Positions 1-13,120 of a DNA stretch of 60,000 bases are shown here, piece by piece. The notes below the pieces were generated by a model. It was not told where the DNA came from. It did no database searches and saw only the letters and a program-made list of their open reading frames with translations. Each line of letters begins with the position of its first letter. Positions within the stretch are counted from its first letter, which is position 1. The stretch spans positions 76,676,756 through 76,736,755 of the forward strand of contig CM060731.1 of NCBI GenBank assembly GCA_030704615.1, written 5' to 3'. Made by a program: the position numbers and the translations under genes. The DNA comes from Takakia lepidozioides. Lineage: Eukaryota > Streptophyta > Takakiopsida > Takakiales > Takakiaceae.

Positions 1-1343
1 CTTACAGTGGCGCGGAATGATTGTTTTGCACTTGGGACATGTAAAGTCCATGGACACCACCAATGTTTTCACCACACTCATCCTCACTACAGTGCCCTGC
101 ACTGATATCAGTCGACCTGTTAGCATGGCACACAGGTTCATATATATTACTTAGACCTGGAGGTTTGTGCATCATAAGCCTCGATCATTTGATAGACCTG
201 CTGTCCATTATCGTAAAGGTACCTATATGGAACGTAAGAACCACACAATTTTGTATGACCATATTTATCTGTGTCAAGTACATCACAAGAGTTCGTTAAA
301 CTATTTGACAGAACTTGACTCAAGGAAAATTGACAGGGGAAGAATGTAGGCACAAAGTATATGGCAAGAACACTAAGTGTTACCAATCCATGCCGCTTTG
401 ACATCTTTCAGAGCGAGCAAGGAATCCGGATGATTATGCAGCCGAACATTGACTTTCCAGGAATGGTTGCCTGTTTGCCCTTGCAAAAGAGTACCTGCAT
501 AACAGAGGACAATATTTGATGTACTGGTAGAGTACATAGGTGAACACTAGACAATTTATCTCTATCTCAATCTTCAACCCCTACATTTGATCTAGAATGT
601 TTCTGCCTTCCTATGGAAAACAGGATGAGATGAAGAAATGAAAAGAACTACCAAGAAACCCCTGGGGCCTAAAACACTGATCAAAGGTAGAATGCATCAT
701 GAAAGGAAGCAGGTAAGCAGACGGATTTTCCTCTGTTTTCTGCTACTAACCTACTCTAGCTTCATCCCTCCCCCAGAATCTCAAAAGCCTTCCTTTTGCT
801 TAATGCTTTCCTCTTTGCAACAAGGTACCTTCCAGTAAAGTCAAAAAGCTAGGTCATCCTCCAGGTAATTATAAGAAGCGCAACTTGAAGGCTGGGATGG
901 CTGATATAGTGACCTCATAAGCTGCAGCACCCCCACCCAGGCATGAGAGTGCTTCTTGTGGAACAAGATCAAGAGCAACAAAGAATTCCTCAACTAGGCA
1001 CCATTTCGGAAGAGCTTGATAATAGACTGCTATTCCGTAATTGCTGCCCTCCAGCATCGCCTATCAAATCAAAGTTGTCCAACCATCGAATTACAAATTA
1101 TAGATGGTCATCACCTATTCACAAACAAGATAAAGGGAGTTTAAGAATCCTTTATCCTTGAAATTTCCTAGGGGTCGTACAAGATCAGGTATTACTGCCG
1201 AGATATCAAATTGAAGGAGAGTCTCATGCCCTGCAACAATTCTTCAGCCAGTAGACGGCCAGGTACTCTGGAAAATACTCCAGCCATGAACTTGGAACAG
1301 TAGAGGCCTCAGGAGAAGGGCATTTGAGAGTTACAGACTCCAT
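1..1343 (-). CDS. MCM8: MCM8-like DNA helicase, 5' (N-terminal) exons, gene runs off the left edge
   Basis: MCM8 is a AAA+ minichromosome-maintenance paralogue that acts in homologous recombination with MCM9. Only its N-terminal domain is visible. The best exons on the minus strand are 116-6 (encodes LISVQGTVVRMS followed by the zinc-finger half CPKC; donor gtaag at 5-1) and 494-384 (encodes VNVRLHNHPDSLLALKD; acceptor gcag, donor gtaac). They join in frame to give the OB-fold start typical of MCM8. Less certain are about 993-914 (VPQEALSCLGG, matching the conserved Glu-Ala-Leu-Cys-Met-Gly helix) and about 1230-1182 (TLLQFDISAVIPDL). The proposed start ATG is at 1343-1341, followed by SSWLEYFPE, like the family's Trp-x-x-Tyr-Phe-Pro-Glu element. 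The Walker ATPase exons would lie outside the window. MCM9 is the main alternative, but the RLHN and GTVVR motifs favour MCM8. Outer exon limits are inferred. Confidence 0.72.
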
Positions 1344-2154
1344 GGTGAAGAGAAGATCGAATCTTAGAAGCTCAGATATCTGGACGAGCTATAGGTCCTG
1401 CTCACTGAATGGGGGCCTCTACCGTATAAAATCTATCACATCCAGCACCAAACAGCTCTCGTGCGACGTACACTCAAATTAACCCTTAGAAATTCCATTG
1501 AGGAGACTGCAAACCGAAAAGGCCAACTCCCAAAAAGATCCAGGCAATGAATCACGAACTGCACATTAGGACAGTGATCAAGGCACATAGAGACGACGAC
1601 TAACACGTGTGCCTGAATTGCATAGCAAATTTCAGCAAACCTTTCCAAAAGAGGCTTGCACTGTCAAGTGATATGGTAGAAATCATTAACCATCTTCTTC
1701 AGGACCGTGTGGCCAGCAGAGAGACGGCAACTGTAGACCTCTGCCTCTCGGAGGGACAAAAAATGTGCTCTGCATAGCAACCTGAACTGTGGCATTCCAC
1801 AGACGAGGAACACAAAATTCGTAATTACATTTTGGCGGGTTGCTTTTAGGGTTTATGGTACAGTACGTGTACTTGATCACATACGTATGTTTTTAGTCCA
1901 CACTCCACACCCTCCCTGCCAATCTGGTATCTGTAATTTGGTTTTTTACAGGGGGTGAAGCCCCGATATTTTTGTAATTTACGTACCTCTATAGACTACA
2001 TTATTCTTTAAATTCTGGAATCACATTAAAGAAGGAACCGAAAATGACAAAAATTTACTTTCCCACAATGTTTTGAGACCTCGTTTGGAGACCTCATCTG
2101 TCCAGCGGTGTGTTGTCGCTCCTTTGCATTTCTTCTTCCAATTCGGAAGAGAAG
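1344..2154. promoter_or_regulatory. Intergenic region between two divergent genes
   Basis: About 0.8 kb separates the inferred start of the minus-strand MCM8-like gene from the start of the plus-strand dihydropyrimidinase gene. It must hold the 5' ends of both transcripts. I see no clear TATA box, repeat or extra reading frame. The region could work as a shared promoter, but this rests only on the head-to-head arrangement. Confidence 0.4.
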
Positions 2155-5100
2155 ATGGATTCTTCGCAAGCAAGTCCTCACTCCCGACGATCGAGTGGGC
2201 TTTTATTGAAACCCTTCCAGCATGCTTTGAAGCCCTTACATCGGCTAGTAGTTACACTACTGCTGTGCAATTTTATTATTGTTTCCGCTGTGTGTAGTGC
2301 TGCGCATGATGGCGAGGATGTAAGTCATTTTCCTTCGCAATTAACGATCTCATTTTTTAAGCTTTCATGCTAATGAATATCCTGCCTGGATGATTTTCTC
2401 TCTCTCCCTGAAGTTCCTTTGTCTGTGTGTCTGTCTTTCTGTTGACATCACTTGTGATGAACTGAAAGCCGTTATTTGAAACTCGTCAATCTTTCTGAGC
2501 TTGTATGATTCAGCATATTTCATGCGATGATGAATGGTGTTTAGATTATCTCAATTGTAAGTGGAAGTAGGCATGGATTGTATCAGTTACAAAGTGCTCC
2601 TTAGAAATAGTCTAGACATCCAGCTCAAGCGCAGAACCTGCTTGAGTTGCTCAGTTCTTTCAGAATTCCCGGAAATTTTCAAGGTTGTTTTCCGGCCGAT
2701 TGAACAGTTCTGAATTCTTCGTAGAAAGATCTGCATTTGAAGAAGAGGTGGCAGATATAATTTGACGCTTTATTCAAAACAGGGCATGCTGAACTTGTCA
2801 CAATTCTTCTACCGGTTGGCGAATTGGCGTGTAGGAGACCACTTGGGCTTGAGTAGTCAGTAAATCTGAGATATATGGCATTTATGTACCGAGTTGCGAT
2901 TTGAGTCTCTATATCACTCCGGACATTTAAGACATAGCACGCAAGTGCAAAAAAGTATGTGTCTAAGTGGACTGCCTGGGAGTATACAGAGGCGGAGCAA
3001 TTGCAGGGACGAGCTTAGACCGCAAACATTTGGAATTATGTCTTGACTTGCGAGTTGGAAATTATTGCAGCTATGTCTGGTGGGTAGTGAGGGCTTCCAG
3101 TGCACGGAAAAGAGCACCAAGCTGCTTATACGCGGGGGCACTGTGGTTAACGCAGACCGCCAACAACAAGCTGACGTGTATATCGAAGATGGCATCATTC
3201 AGTTAGTGGAACCAAACCTAAAGGTTTTATGTGACAAGACTTTCTTTCTTCTTTCTTTTTTAGTACCATTTCATCTCATTTCTTCTTTCTTATGGCCACA
3301 TCAAGCACTGAGCACTGTGCATATTAAAGATACTTCGAGTCACTGGTTTCTGCTGGGCAGTCCCTCAGCCCAACATTCTCCTGGGTCCGCTGTTGGGCTT
3401 CTCTAGCTCTCAAACTTGCCTTTTGAGTTTTTGAGATCCCTGCCTGTCCCTATCCTGCCCTTTGCTTTAGTAGAGTTTCTATACAGGGGGTTCAGTCTGC
3501 TGCCTTTTGCTTGGGGTAACTTCATGGGATATGGGTTTCTGTCTTGGGGACTTCTTTCACTTGAGAAAAGCACAAGCAATGTCTTAGGTTTCAGTATTTT
3601 TAGTTTAAGTTGTCTCTGGTTGTTCCTAACCGAGGCAAAGTATGTTTCTGGCGCTGATGCTGGCTAGGCAACAGAGGGCGTGCATGTGATTGATGCCACT
3701 GGAAAATATGTCATGCCAGGTACTTCTCTGCCATTTTTACCCTTGCACATATGAAACTTGAAGATGACTGAATCAAAGGTTTTAGCTGGTTGTCCATAGC
3801 AACCAACGTTTATTAGAGTGTTATAATTTCCTTGAAGCAGTCAATAATTGAAGACCATGGATCTCAGAGCTATTGTTAGGTGTTCCTTACCTCCTGGTGA
3901 AGCCTTTCTCCTTGTTGGAGGGGATTGCTGCAGAGAAATCTGAGCAATTGCTGGCCAAAAACCTAAACATTTCTTAGTTGCAGGGGAAGATTGACCACCT
4001 CACCAAACTCAATGCAAGGTGAATTACACGAGGTTGAAACTTTCCTTTTCTCACAAACCACGTTGCTAACACAAATCACCAGGACCAATGGCCACACCCT
4101 GACTTGCTCATTTATTTTGATGCCAAAGCCAAAGCATCTGCCTCTTTCTTACCTTGGTGTTTGAGCAACTACAGGCGGCATTGACCCCCACACACATATG
4201 GAAATGCCCTTCATGGGCGAAGAGACCTGTGATGATTTCTTCAGTGGCCAGGCTGCAGCGTTAGCGGGGGGCACCACCATGCACATTGACTTTGCCATCC
4301 CAACCAACGGGGACCTCACTGCAGGCTATAATGCCTATGTGAAGAAAGCAGAGAAGTCATGCATGGACTATGGCTTCCACATGGCAGTCACCAAATGGAA
4401 CGAAGGAGTTGCTAAGGACATGGAGTGGCTGGTTAAAGAGAAAGGTGAAGTTGTTTGGATAGCAAAGGTGCTGTTTTCACTGCATGTTTTGCTGTGAAAC
4501 TGCTCATCTGCTTCAAAACATGAGTAAAATCTTGGTCACCTCTCTGGGATGTTTAATATTCCCATTTTTGTGGAGAATACAAAGAGCTAACAGCTTATTG
4601 AGAGAGATATTGACTTGTGTGATATCCATCAGTCATGATACTGCTCAAGTAGCATAAATAGTGTTTGCTGGTAATGAGCAATTGGCACCACTGTGCTGCA
4701 GGCATCAATTCATTTAAATTTTTCATGGCTTACAAGGGAACCCTCATGGTGTCGGACGACGATCTGCTGCAGGGCTTGAAAAAGTGCAAAGAGCTAGGAG
4801 CTCTGCCACAAGTGCATGCAGAGAATGGTGATGCGGTGGTTGAAGGCCAAACCCGGATCTTTGGACTGGGTATCACTGGGCCAGAAGGACATCCACTTTC
4901 ACGCCCTCCTGTGGTGCAACATATTTCTGTTTTACGTCTGATTTCAATTTCAAATGCAACGTCCTGTCCAAATAGATAAAGTGCAGGGTATCCTTATCAC
5001 AGCTATACAAAAACAGCCTCTGTTTCTAGATCATACTGCCTGTTGCTTTAACCTGTGGGTGTCAACACAACGCCTTCAGGCCTGTGACCCTTTCGCAGGA

Positions 5101-8100
5101 TGCCTCTGGGAACCCTGAGCAACTGAGTGAGAGTTTTCACAAATTTATTAGAGTGCTAGTCAATAGTTTTTGAATCTGGATCTTAATAGGGAGGGAAGAA
5201 TTGAGAGGGGATCAGTTACTGTATCAAAAATATACTAGATCGTAAATTAGTTCTTGCTTTTTAATAGTATTTAAGAGAGGTGTAGACTCAAAAAGTGTAG
5301 ACTCAAAAGTACTTTGCTGGTGGGTGCTGTACATAAAGCTGGAAGGGGAGGCAACAGCAAGGGCTATCAGGCTGGCGAACTTTGTGAACACACCCCTCTA
5401 TGTGGTCCACGTCATGAGTATCGATGCCTTAGATGAAATCTCACGAGCGCGTCATTCTGGTATGTATTCTGGTGTGTATTGTGCTCCCTGGATATCTAGG
5501 AGTTTAAGGGCCTCCATCAATCCTGGATGCAGTCATATTTCAAAATCATTCCATCCATGATTTCACCTCCTCAAAAATGAAACTGGGTGCAGGGCAGCGG
5601 GTGATAGGAGAGCCAGTTGCCTCAGGTCTGGCATTGGATGACTCCAAGCTCTGGGACCAGGACTTCAAGACTGCTGCCAAGTATGTTGAAGTACTGCTTG
5701 ATTTTTTTCGAACCTTTCAAGACTGGCTCCAAAATTGAATTCACTAACATGGAAAGGGCATAACAGGTATGTGATGAGTCCCCCGATTCGGCCTGTTGGG
5801 CATAGCCAAGCGCTCCAAGCGGCATTGTCAACAGGAGTCCTGCAGGTTTCTTGTACTACTACACCTTTGTTTTCCAAAGCTGTGATGTTTCTGAACATTG
5901 TCTGCCTTCCTCACTCACCTGATGAGGTTTTTGGAGCCCCAAACCAACCTACCAGAATACAGACTGAGAACTGAACATTTGCACCCACACCATTGCTTCA
6001 AACATCTGAAGACCTCTTCATCCATATCTGCCCCAATTTCTGTAGTTGGTAAGGCATCAACAGTTTCCCACATCATTTGAGCTTCTTTAGAAGCCTGAAG
6101 ACTTGCCAGTTTATAGCAGATGAGTTAAAGATTCCCAGCCACTGATACATCCTTGGCAGCAGTTTCACACAATTATCACCCAGGGTTCTATTATCAGAGG
6201 CAAGGGTACAGCATGTATTATAAGAATGGGCTTGTTGTGGGATTGTTTCACAGTTGGTGGCTACTGATCACTGTCCTTTCAATTCAACACAAAAGGCCTT
6301 CGGGAAACATGATTTTCGGCATATTCCAAATGGTGTTAACGGTATGGTTCCTGAATGCCTTTCAGTCAGGAAAGTTGCTAAACTGATGCCATTACCTTTG
6401 GCCCATGTCAATCCAGGGCTTTCTGCTCAAAAGTTCGCGTAAGCGGTTCATGAGATCTTAAGCATAGAAGTTTTCCTTGAAGTCATATATATGGGTCTAG
6501 CAGGCTTGCACCTTCTGGACGGCTTGAACATGACTAGTTGTTGGTCCAGTATTTGGGCTTGGTCCTGTTAAAACTTCTCAAAATCTTATGCATGCACACT
6601 TTGGAGTTGGAACAAAGGACTTCTGTAATGAGTGGAATATCAATGTGACAGATTCCTAGTTTTCGATTATTGTCAGCTCTAGACAACCAGTGGCCATGAA
6701 GAGTGTAGCCCCCAACAAGTGCAGTTGCACTGAAAAGTTGTTATGCAGAGCATGTGATTCTTTTTTAGAGTGACTAGGGCTAGGCATCTTGTCTGGTTAA
6801 GTAGTTCTATGTGATGGGTGTGCAGGCATAGAGGAGCGCATGCATATTGTGTGGGATGTCATGGTGGTAGGTGGTTTTTGCTCAACCTGATTTCAGATTG
6901 TGAGAGGGAGCTGTACTGATTAAATGTGCTAACACTGAGCAGGCATGGAGGAGAAAAGGAGAAAGAAAAAGAAACTTACATGTGGTGCCTCAAGGGCCCA
7001 TGGGAACAAAGAATAACAAAGTCATATTGAAGAGAAGTATGTAGTAAACATGAAGAGAGGAACAAAGGAAATATGTATGCCATCCACAGGATGCCCAGAC
7101 ACCTATGGAAACACCTTTAGTACAAGAGAGAACCACAAGACAAGGAGAGATTAGAGAGATTTACTAGCTGTATATTTTCTTTCTCGGCAATCAGTAGAGA
7201 AAGTGACTTAAGCTGAGAGATGGCAAGTTCAAAGGTCTTTCATTGATAGGCATGTCTTTGTAACTTAAAAGATCTGGATGGTGGTCATTTCCTTCTGCAG
7301 AACTCTGGGAAGATTTCAGCCACAGATTATGTGCGCATTACCAGCACTGCCTGGTTAGTATCTAGCCTGCAAAGCAAAAGACTCATTTAGTTCAACATTG
7401 CAGCATTTGTCTGCATTTTGAGGCTTAGTGATATGATGCCAGGTTTTGCAAGTGGGCCACAGGGACTATGTTTGCTTATAGGCACTATCTACATTGAAGC
7501 TTATTTGTTGATGAGGAGGTGGGGTAAACTCGGGGGTGGCATTCTTGCAAAATGCAGTGCGAAGATATTCAACATATATCCACGAAAAGGGGCGGTGTTA
7601 CCAGGCTCTGATGCCGACATCATCATTCTCAACCCTAATACCACCACGAAAATCTCTGCCCAATCTCACCACTCCAGAATTGACACCAACATCTACGAGG
7701 GATGGACTATGAAGGTCAGATCCGTATGGTGGCAATCACAAATTTTGCATATAATGAGTACTTGGCAACAATTTGCAGTAGACATTTGCACTAGGTTAAC
7801 ACTAGAATTGTAATTTGGAGAATTCCATGACACATCTAGTATCCATTTTGATAAGGCCCAGGAGGGTTAACAACTAATATTATCTTGGATTTGGGTGCCC
7901 ACTAAATTTTTCAGTGGATGTCCCACATTCAACAAGGATGTCAAGCATACATAGTTAAATTTGCTAAGCATTAAACTGCCAAAATACATCCCGTAAGGCC
8001 AGTTTTGGTAACTAAAGTGTATCCCAGATGCTATCCGAACTGTGTATTTGACCCATGCTTTCCAGTGCTTGTACATTGCAGGGAAACATAGAGGTGACAA

Positions 8101-8264
8101 TCAGCCAAGGTCGAGTGGTGTGGGATAGTGGGCATCTTAATGTGGAACGTGGATCGGGCCGCTACATTTCTATGCCACCCTTCGGCTACCTCTTCGATGG
8201 GCTCGACAAGTTGGATGCTGCATACTTGTCCTCTCTGAAAGCACCGGTGCAGCGAAGCATTTGA
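2155..8264 (+). CDS. PYD2: Dihydropyrimidinase, 13 exons, complete
   Basis: It hydrolyses dihydrouracil and dihydrothymine to N-carbamoyl-beta-amino acids, the second step of reductive pyrimidine catabolism. Exons: 2155-2319, 3101-3223, 3668-3719, 4175-4444, 4702-4913, 5339-5459, 5593-5680, 5767-5845, 6254-6341, 6826-6866, 7301-7353, 7558-7714, 8082-8264. All junctions are GT-AG and keep one frame for 543 codons plus TGA, near the usual plant length. Visible are the metal-binding GIDPHTH, the lysine carboxylated in the family (FKFFMAYKG), [14 protein letters not shown], the metal ligand in [21 protein letters not shown] and the C-terminal [10 protein letters not shown]. Exon 1 encodes a hydrophobic segment (residues about 33-50) that may be a secretory signal or anchor, as proposed for plant PYD2. 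The acceptor of exon 3 (tag at 3665-3667) was chosen to keep the frame. Confidence 0.95.
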
Positions 8265-11200
8265 CTGGAACCACTTTCTGTGATCTTTCTCCGTCACACA
8301 CGCAGTGCACACCCCTGTACTATCAAAATCTTGTTCTATTAGAGAGCTCTCTCTCCCTCACAGGGGGGCGGGTCTAGAGCTACGCTCATGAGTACATTCT
8401 CTCTTGAAATGCAACCGCCACCAGTTAAGAGGGATGTATTAGTATGCTGAAATTTTCATTATGGTTTCATGTTGTAAGCACGGGTTGTTATTAGATCAGG
8501 AGTGCTTTTTGCAATTTGTGGGTAAGTTTCACAACCTTTGGTGAGAATGTTAGTCTCCAGGGGCATGTTATAGTCAACACACAGGAAATGGTCAAGATGT
8601 AAATTCACTTTTTCTCTGTGCACCTTACTTCTCATCTGTAGTATTTCCCTAAGCTCCCACAACCATTCCTTTGTTTCTCCTCTCCCATCCTCCCTCTGCG
8701 GGACCTTGCAATTGTTGTTATTCCCAATGCTTGGCTTAGGAGAGAGAATGTACTTCACTATAAATTCATGTATTCCATTTCATGATCGTCAGTCAACTAT
8801 GTGATCTCCCAAATGACTAATGTGAACAGCCTATGAGAGAATCTAATGTCACTCAACTGTAGTTGGACCTGGAGATTGTCAGTTGATTGAAGTCTACAAA
8901 TTTTTCAAACATCTGGGGCAATTCAGGATACATGTCACTGTCACTGTTGACACAAGTACATCTTCATCCCTCAAATTCAACAAACCCAAAATAGGTGGCA
9001 AAACACTTTTCTGTGATTGGTGACTGGATCAAAGACAAATGAAATTTGAAGATCCAATTCATGGTAGCTACAAAATTAAAGCCACTGTCTCTCTTAGAAT
9101 CTGCTTAGGATGTGTACACCCAGTGCAAGCTCCTGTGAGACTCTGGAGTGTTCCTGTTTGAAGATCAAACCAATTTTACCAATTCCACTCTTTTGCAATT
9201 GATGCGTTTCTTGAGCTTGAGCTATGCATGGAGATCTTCATTCCAGGGCAGCAAACAATGAAGTGCAAAAGGGAAAGATTTTTTTATACTCAGAAACGCA
9301 GCTAGCCGGTGTGGTGAGTCTCCTTCCCAGCTGAAGGAGTTAATAAGATAGTATCTATGTAAACTGGAGACAACACAATTTGTGATTCCAAGACCAAAGC
9401 GCAGCTCAAATTCAGGGCCAGTATCTCCTATGTTATGAAGTTTGCCAGTGTAGTTTGTAGACAAGATTCACCACAAGCCAGTTACATAGCACAAACATCG
9501 TCTTCTTTGACTCTCCTCACCTCCCGAAGTACACCTTCCGGGTTTCTATATAGTGGATAGCCCTGAGTGGAAGCTGAGGGCGGCAGCCCGAGGTGCGGGC
9601 CCAAAAATCCAGGAACGCCCGACACCCCACTCGAAGGGCCTTCCCGTGCGTAACAAAATGGGATGATTTCTTTTTCTTCTTATCATTTCTTTATCCTTTC
9701 TCCCCGCTAGTAGCTTCCTGTGAGAAAAGATCTTGGAGGTAAAGATAAAGAAATGTCGGAGGTGTGCACTATACTTTTGCACAGTGCATTATACTTTTAT
9801 GTAATGCACTGGTACTCGTGGCTGGCTATTACGCTGTACAATGAGCAGATATTAACGAAGAAAAATCAGCCCCAGTTCTTTGCGGAGGTTATTGGTCCTT
9901 GCACCTTTTAAGATGTGCCAATTTCTGGGTCTCCACACCCCTTCTTTTATGAAAAACCATATTAACACTATAGACAGCAACAGATATCTTTCCCAGGAGT
10001 ACCTATCTCTTGATAAGTTTTGACTCCTTCATATAAAGAAACCACAAGTAGACTGTCCTGAACAAAGAAAAAGAGTATCCCCTCTGACTAACACTGACAA
10101 TCAATGAACACGAGTTTAGGATGTCACTCTAGCATTTGATTCCCTGCTCACTGCTCCATGTGCTAATTACTGAAGTTGCTCTTGATGCTGTTCTCTGCAA
10201 TTCTTGCCAACAAGTTACTCCCATACATGTGTCTCTATTGTTCAAAATTTGTCGCACTTGAAATTCATAGACCGGCCAACCAGAATCAGCTGTTGGAACT
10301 TCCAATCGCAGATGCATCTACCATCCATCCATCCGTCATTTGTAAGTTACTGGTAAAATCCTTCCACACCATCTGACACAGAAAAGCAAGCCCATGACCC
10401 CTTGCAGTCTCATCAAAACAAGAGTTCTTCAGCATGAGAGTCAAAAGAGCAGTGTAACCTGTTGCCATTCCTTCAAGTCATACACTGTGCAACTTGAAAT
10501 GCATTGAAAATGTCTACCTCTTCAGTTTGGCGGTGGAGCGCACTGCCAGCCAGATTTGGGCAGCTGCCAATTGAGCTGCCACCCATCTGCTTAGCTGCTA
10601 GAACTAGTGTCTTTGACTCAGCGTGCCTTGTTCTGTAGCAGTGTTGCCTTAGTCCCTCGGTTGAAGCTGGCAAGACATTATCTCCTGTCGCCATCTCCCT
10701 GCAGCTACATTTGCTTTAGGGTTGAATAATCCTGCCACCATCAGCCTGATTCTTTTAGTATAGAACAGCTGCATGGTGAAAAAACATGCTGCACAGCATA
10801 TAGGAGTGCAAAATTGTGGACTGTAGAAGAAAAACTTGGAATCTCCTTTCGATGGCATTCGTCTAAAAGGGGAACTTGTCCAGAGTCCTACATGCCGATA
10901 CCACCCATACGACTCAACCTCAAAGCCCTCCTTTCTGATACTAAGAGAAAATTTTCACAAACTATGGCTGTGCAACAAAATATGTGCATGGGAAACTCCA
11001 AATGCTGGGAACATGCCTACTCCAGCTCCAGAATCATCCATCACTACCTGGGAAGACTTGTTGCCTTTGTGGTTCACCGGCTCCTGAGACTGCAAACAAG
11101 ACATTGCAACACTTAGCCTGATAACTGGCCGCAGGCTGACCGGTCTCAACCATCAGTCTCAAAGGTGATGGGTGGCTGGGTTATAGGTAAATGTTTGCAG

Positions 11201-11743
11201 CCAAAGCCTTCTGGGCAGCTTGTTGGGCAATTGAAGATTGGTTGCTCTTTCGCAAGAACTCCTGGTTGGTCGTTAGATGCCATTTGAGGCGCGCAGCAGG
11301 AGTCTGCTGAAATTCTTTGCTGTCCAGTCTTATGCACCAAGCTCTTGCACAATCTTGTCTGTTATAACATGAGCCACATCTACACACACACAGAGAAATG
11401 GATCTTTTCATCAACCTATACATTCTCACAGGTGTAGAAGACACTTGAAAGCATACCCCATAAAGAAAACAATGAGGAGACCAGACACAAGGCAAAACAA
11501 AGAAACCCTTTGCAAGCATAGTTTTTCAGCCTTGCTGCACACCAAGGCTGAAAGGCAAACTCTCTTTCTCATGGTGGTATTCCAGCCTTCCTGTGGTTAC
11601 CACACTATTTGTTTTGTGCAAGAATACTTGGGACAGCTAGTTTTTAGAAGTTTCATACCATGAAATCTCGAATCATGTGCTGTAATTTGATCTCAATTTT
11701 CCTGAATTGTTTATACCGGAAACCTTGGTCGGACACAGAATAC
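8265..11743. other. PYD2 3' region and gene-poor DNA
   Basis: The first few hundred bases should hold the PYD2 3' UTR. Beyond that I find only short reading frames without recognisable motifs. Several minus-strand frames between 10.3 and 10.7 kb look mildly protein-like but match no family I know and lack convincing shared splice phases, so they are not annotated. Confidence 0.4.
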
Positions 11744-11926
11744 TCAAGCAGAAGACGTTTGCACAGGGCTAGAGAGAAGTCTCCGCAAGATGATCTGGCG
11801 AATGCGCCGGGGGAGGGGGGCCTCCTGCACCACCTGAGCCAGCACTCGGACCAGCAACAGGCAATAGTCCTCAATCAAGTGAGCAACCAATACCACAAGA
11901 ATCATGTTTTCCCAGTCTTTGAATCC
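11744..11926 (-). CDS. Exon-like reading frame of an unrecognised gene
   Basis: A 60-codon open stretch begins around GFKDWENM and runs through a strongly amphipathic, Leu/Arg-rich helix (LIEDYCLLLVRVLAQV, then RRIRQIILRRLL) to a TGA. The composition (Leu, Val, Arg and acidic residues at heptad-like spacing) is more like real protein than the neighbouring shadow frames. Upstream on the minus strand an in-frame TGA lies before the stretch, and a possible acceptor (gcttgcag) lies near 11,970. I do not recognise a family, and cannot tell a terminal exon from an internal exon or a pseudogene. Confidence 0.25.
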   Translation of the reverse strand, partial: GFKDWENMILVVLVAHLIEDYCLLLVRVLAQVVQEAPLPRRIRQIILRRLLSSPVQTSSA

Positions 11927-13035
11927 GCCTCACTTCCTTGTTGGGGCGTACATTTCATCATACCCCCTGCTAATCCGACATCCCTGCAAGCATTCAAAGG
12001 AAATCTGCCACCTCATTCAAAGGGAAATTCTATTAAATAGACTATATTTCACTGCAGGTTACATATATTCAAAATATATGCGGGAAAGACACCGAAATCG
12101 ACAAGCTGAGCATTGGTCTTATACAATTATAGCTGCGCGTGCAGATGAATTGCAATCCACGGTTCTTTCTTCGTTGCTCTTGGACTCTGTAAAACTAGAC
12201 TCCAACTAAAGGACCTCCTAAAAAGAAAGCATCCACAGAGACAGAGAGCACTCCTACGCCACTTGTCATCGCAAATTTCCAAAGACATTCACCTACCACT
12301 CTTCACTTCCGAAAGCTAGCCAGACTCTCCTATTTCAACGAGCACTTCTTCATTGAAACATTGGAATTCATCCATGGCAGGGACCGTCACCTTCACTAAC
12401 ATGCATTAGTTGGAACTGAATGTCTGGCCCACACCATCAAAATTCATGCGAATACGAACACGAATCCGCCGGAAAACAACAACGGATCCTGGGATAGTAA
12501 CTCGAGCAGGATATTTCCGGTATTTGTCTACCAACTGCTGCATACGGTAGAAAACACAATCCAACCAAAGGAAAACGAGAACCGCACCACCAAACACCGC
12601 ACTGGAAATCAAGCGTCCTCACTTTGGTGAATCGTCCCTCACAAACCTAACTTTGTGCTACAGGCTCGAAATACACCAAGATTTTTATAACCCGCATGCA
12701 AAAACGTGTTGCAGCGCCCCCTCTGTGAGTGCCTGTGACATCCACGCTCGATCGCACTGCAGAATTCCCCGAATTGCAGCTCCACGAACGAAGCTATGGC
12801 GGCTGGGGGCGACAACGGGAGAGGGAGAGGAGAGAGCAGGAAGGTTCTTGAGCATTGCATGTGTGCTGCCACATGGCACGGCACGTGCCGCCAGGCTCGA
12901 ACGTCCACTGGCAGTGCATGGCCTTGTCTTGTTGTTGTTGCCCGCAAAGCGTTCACGACTAATAACGTCCAGTGAATTTACAGAGCCTACTGCTCAACAC
13001 ACATGCCATCGAGGGCCCAATGGACGGTCTGAAGG
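11927..13035. other. Intergenic DNA, possible body of a SINE
   Basis: No gene is recognised. A 130-codon plus-strand frame (12,653-13,045) overlaps a minus-strand frame of similar length in GC-rich DNA and shows no domain. The part nearest 13.0 kb could be the tRNA-unrelated body of the SINE whose head is at 13,036-13,120, since the internal promoter reads towards lower coordinates. Confidence 0.3.
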
Positions 13036-13120
13036 CACATGTTGAAGGATTGAACCCAGGATCACCTAGGTTATGCACAGGCAAGGCTCAAACACCCAAC
13101 CACTGGGCTACCTGCTCACA
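13036..13120 (-). repeat. tRNA-derived SINE head (Pol III promoter boxes)
   Basis: Read on the minus strand, 13,110-13,100 gives TAGCCCAGTGG, a close match to the tRNA A box. About 45 bases further, 13,056-13,047 gives GGTTCAATCC, a close match to the B box. The cloverleaf does not close: the T stem is unpaired and the anticodon arm is ambiguous. This fits a tRNA-derived SINE or decayed tRNA copy better than a working tRNA gene. Confidence 0.6.

Noticed and set aside
12653-13045. 130-codon plus-strand gene
   Set aside because: GC-rich stretch open on both strands, no domain, and it overlaps the SINE head.
13036-13120. Functional tRNA gene
   Set aside because: A and B boxes match, but the T stem and acceptor stem do not pair, and the anticodon arm is unclear.
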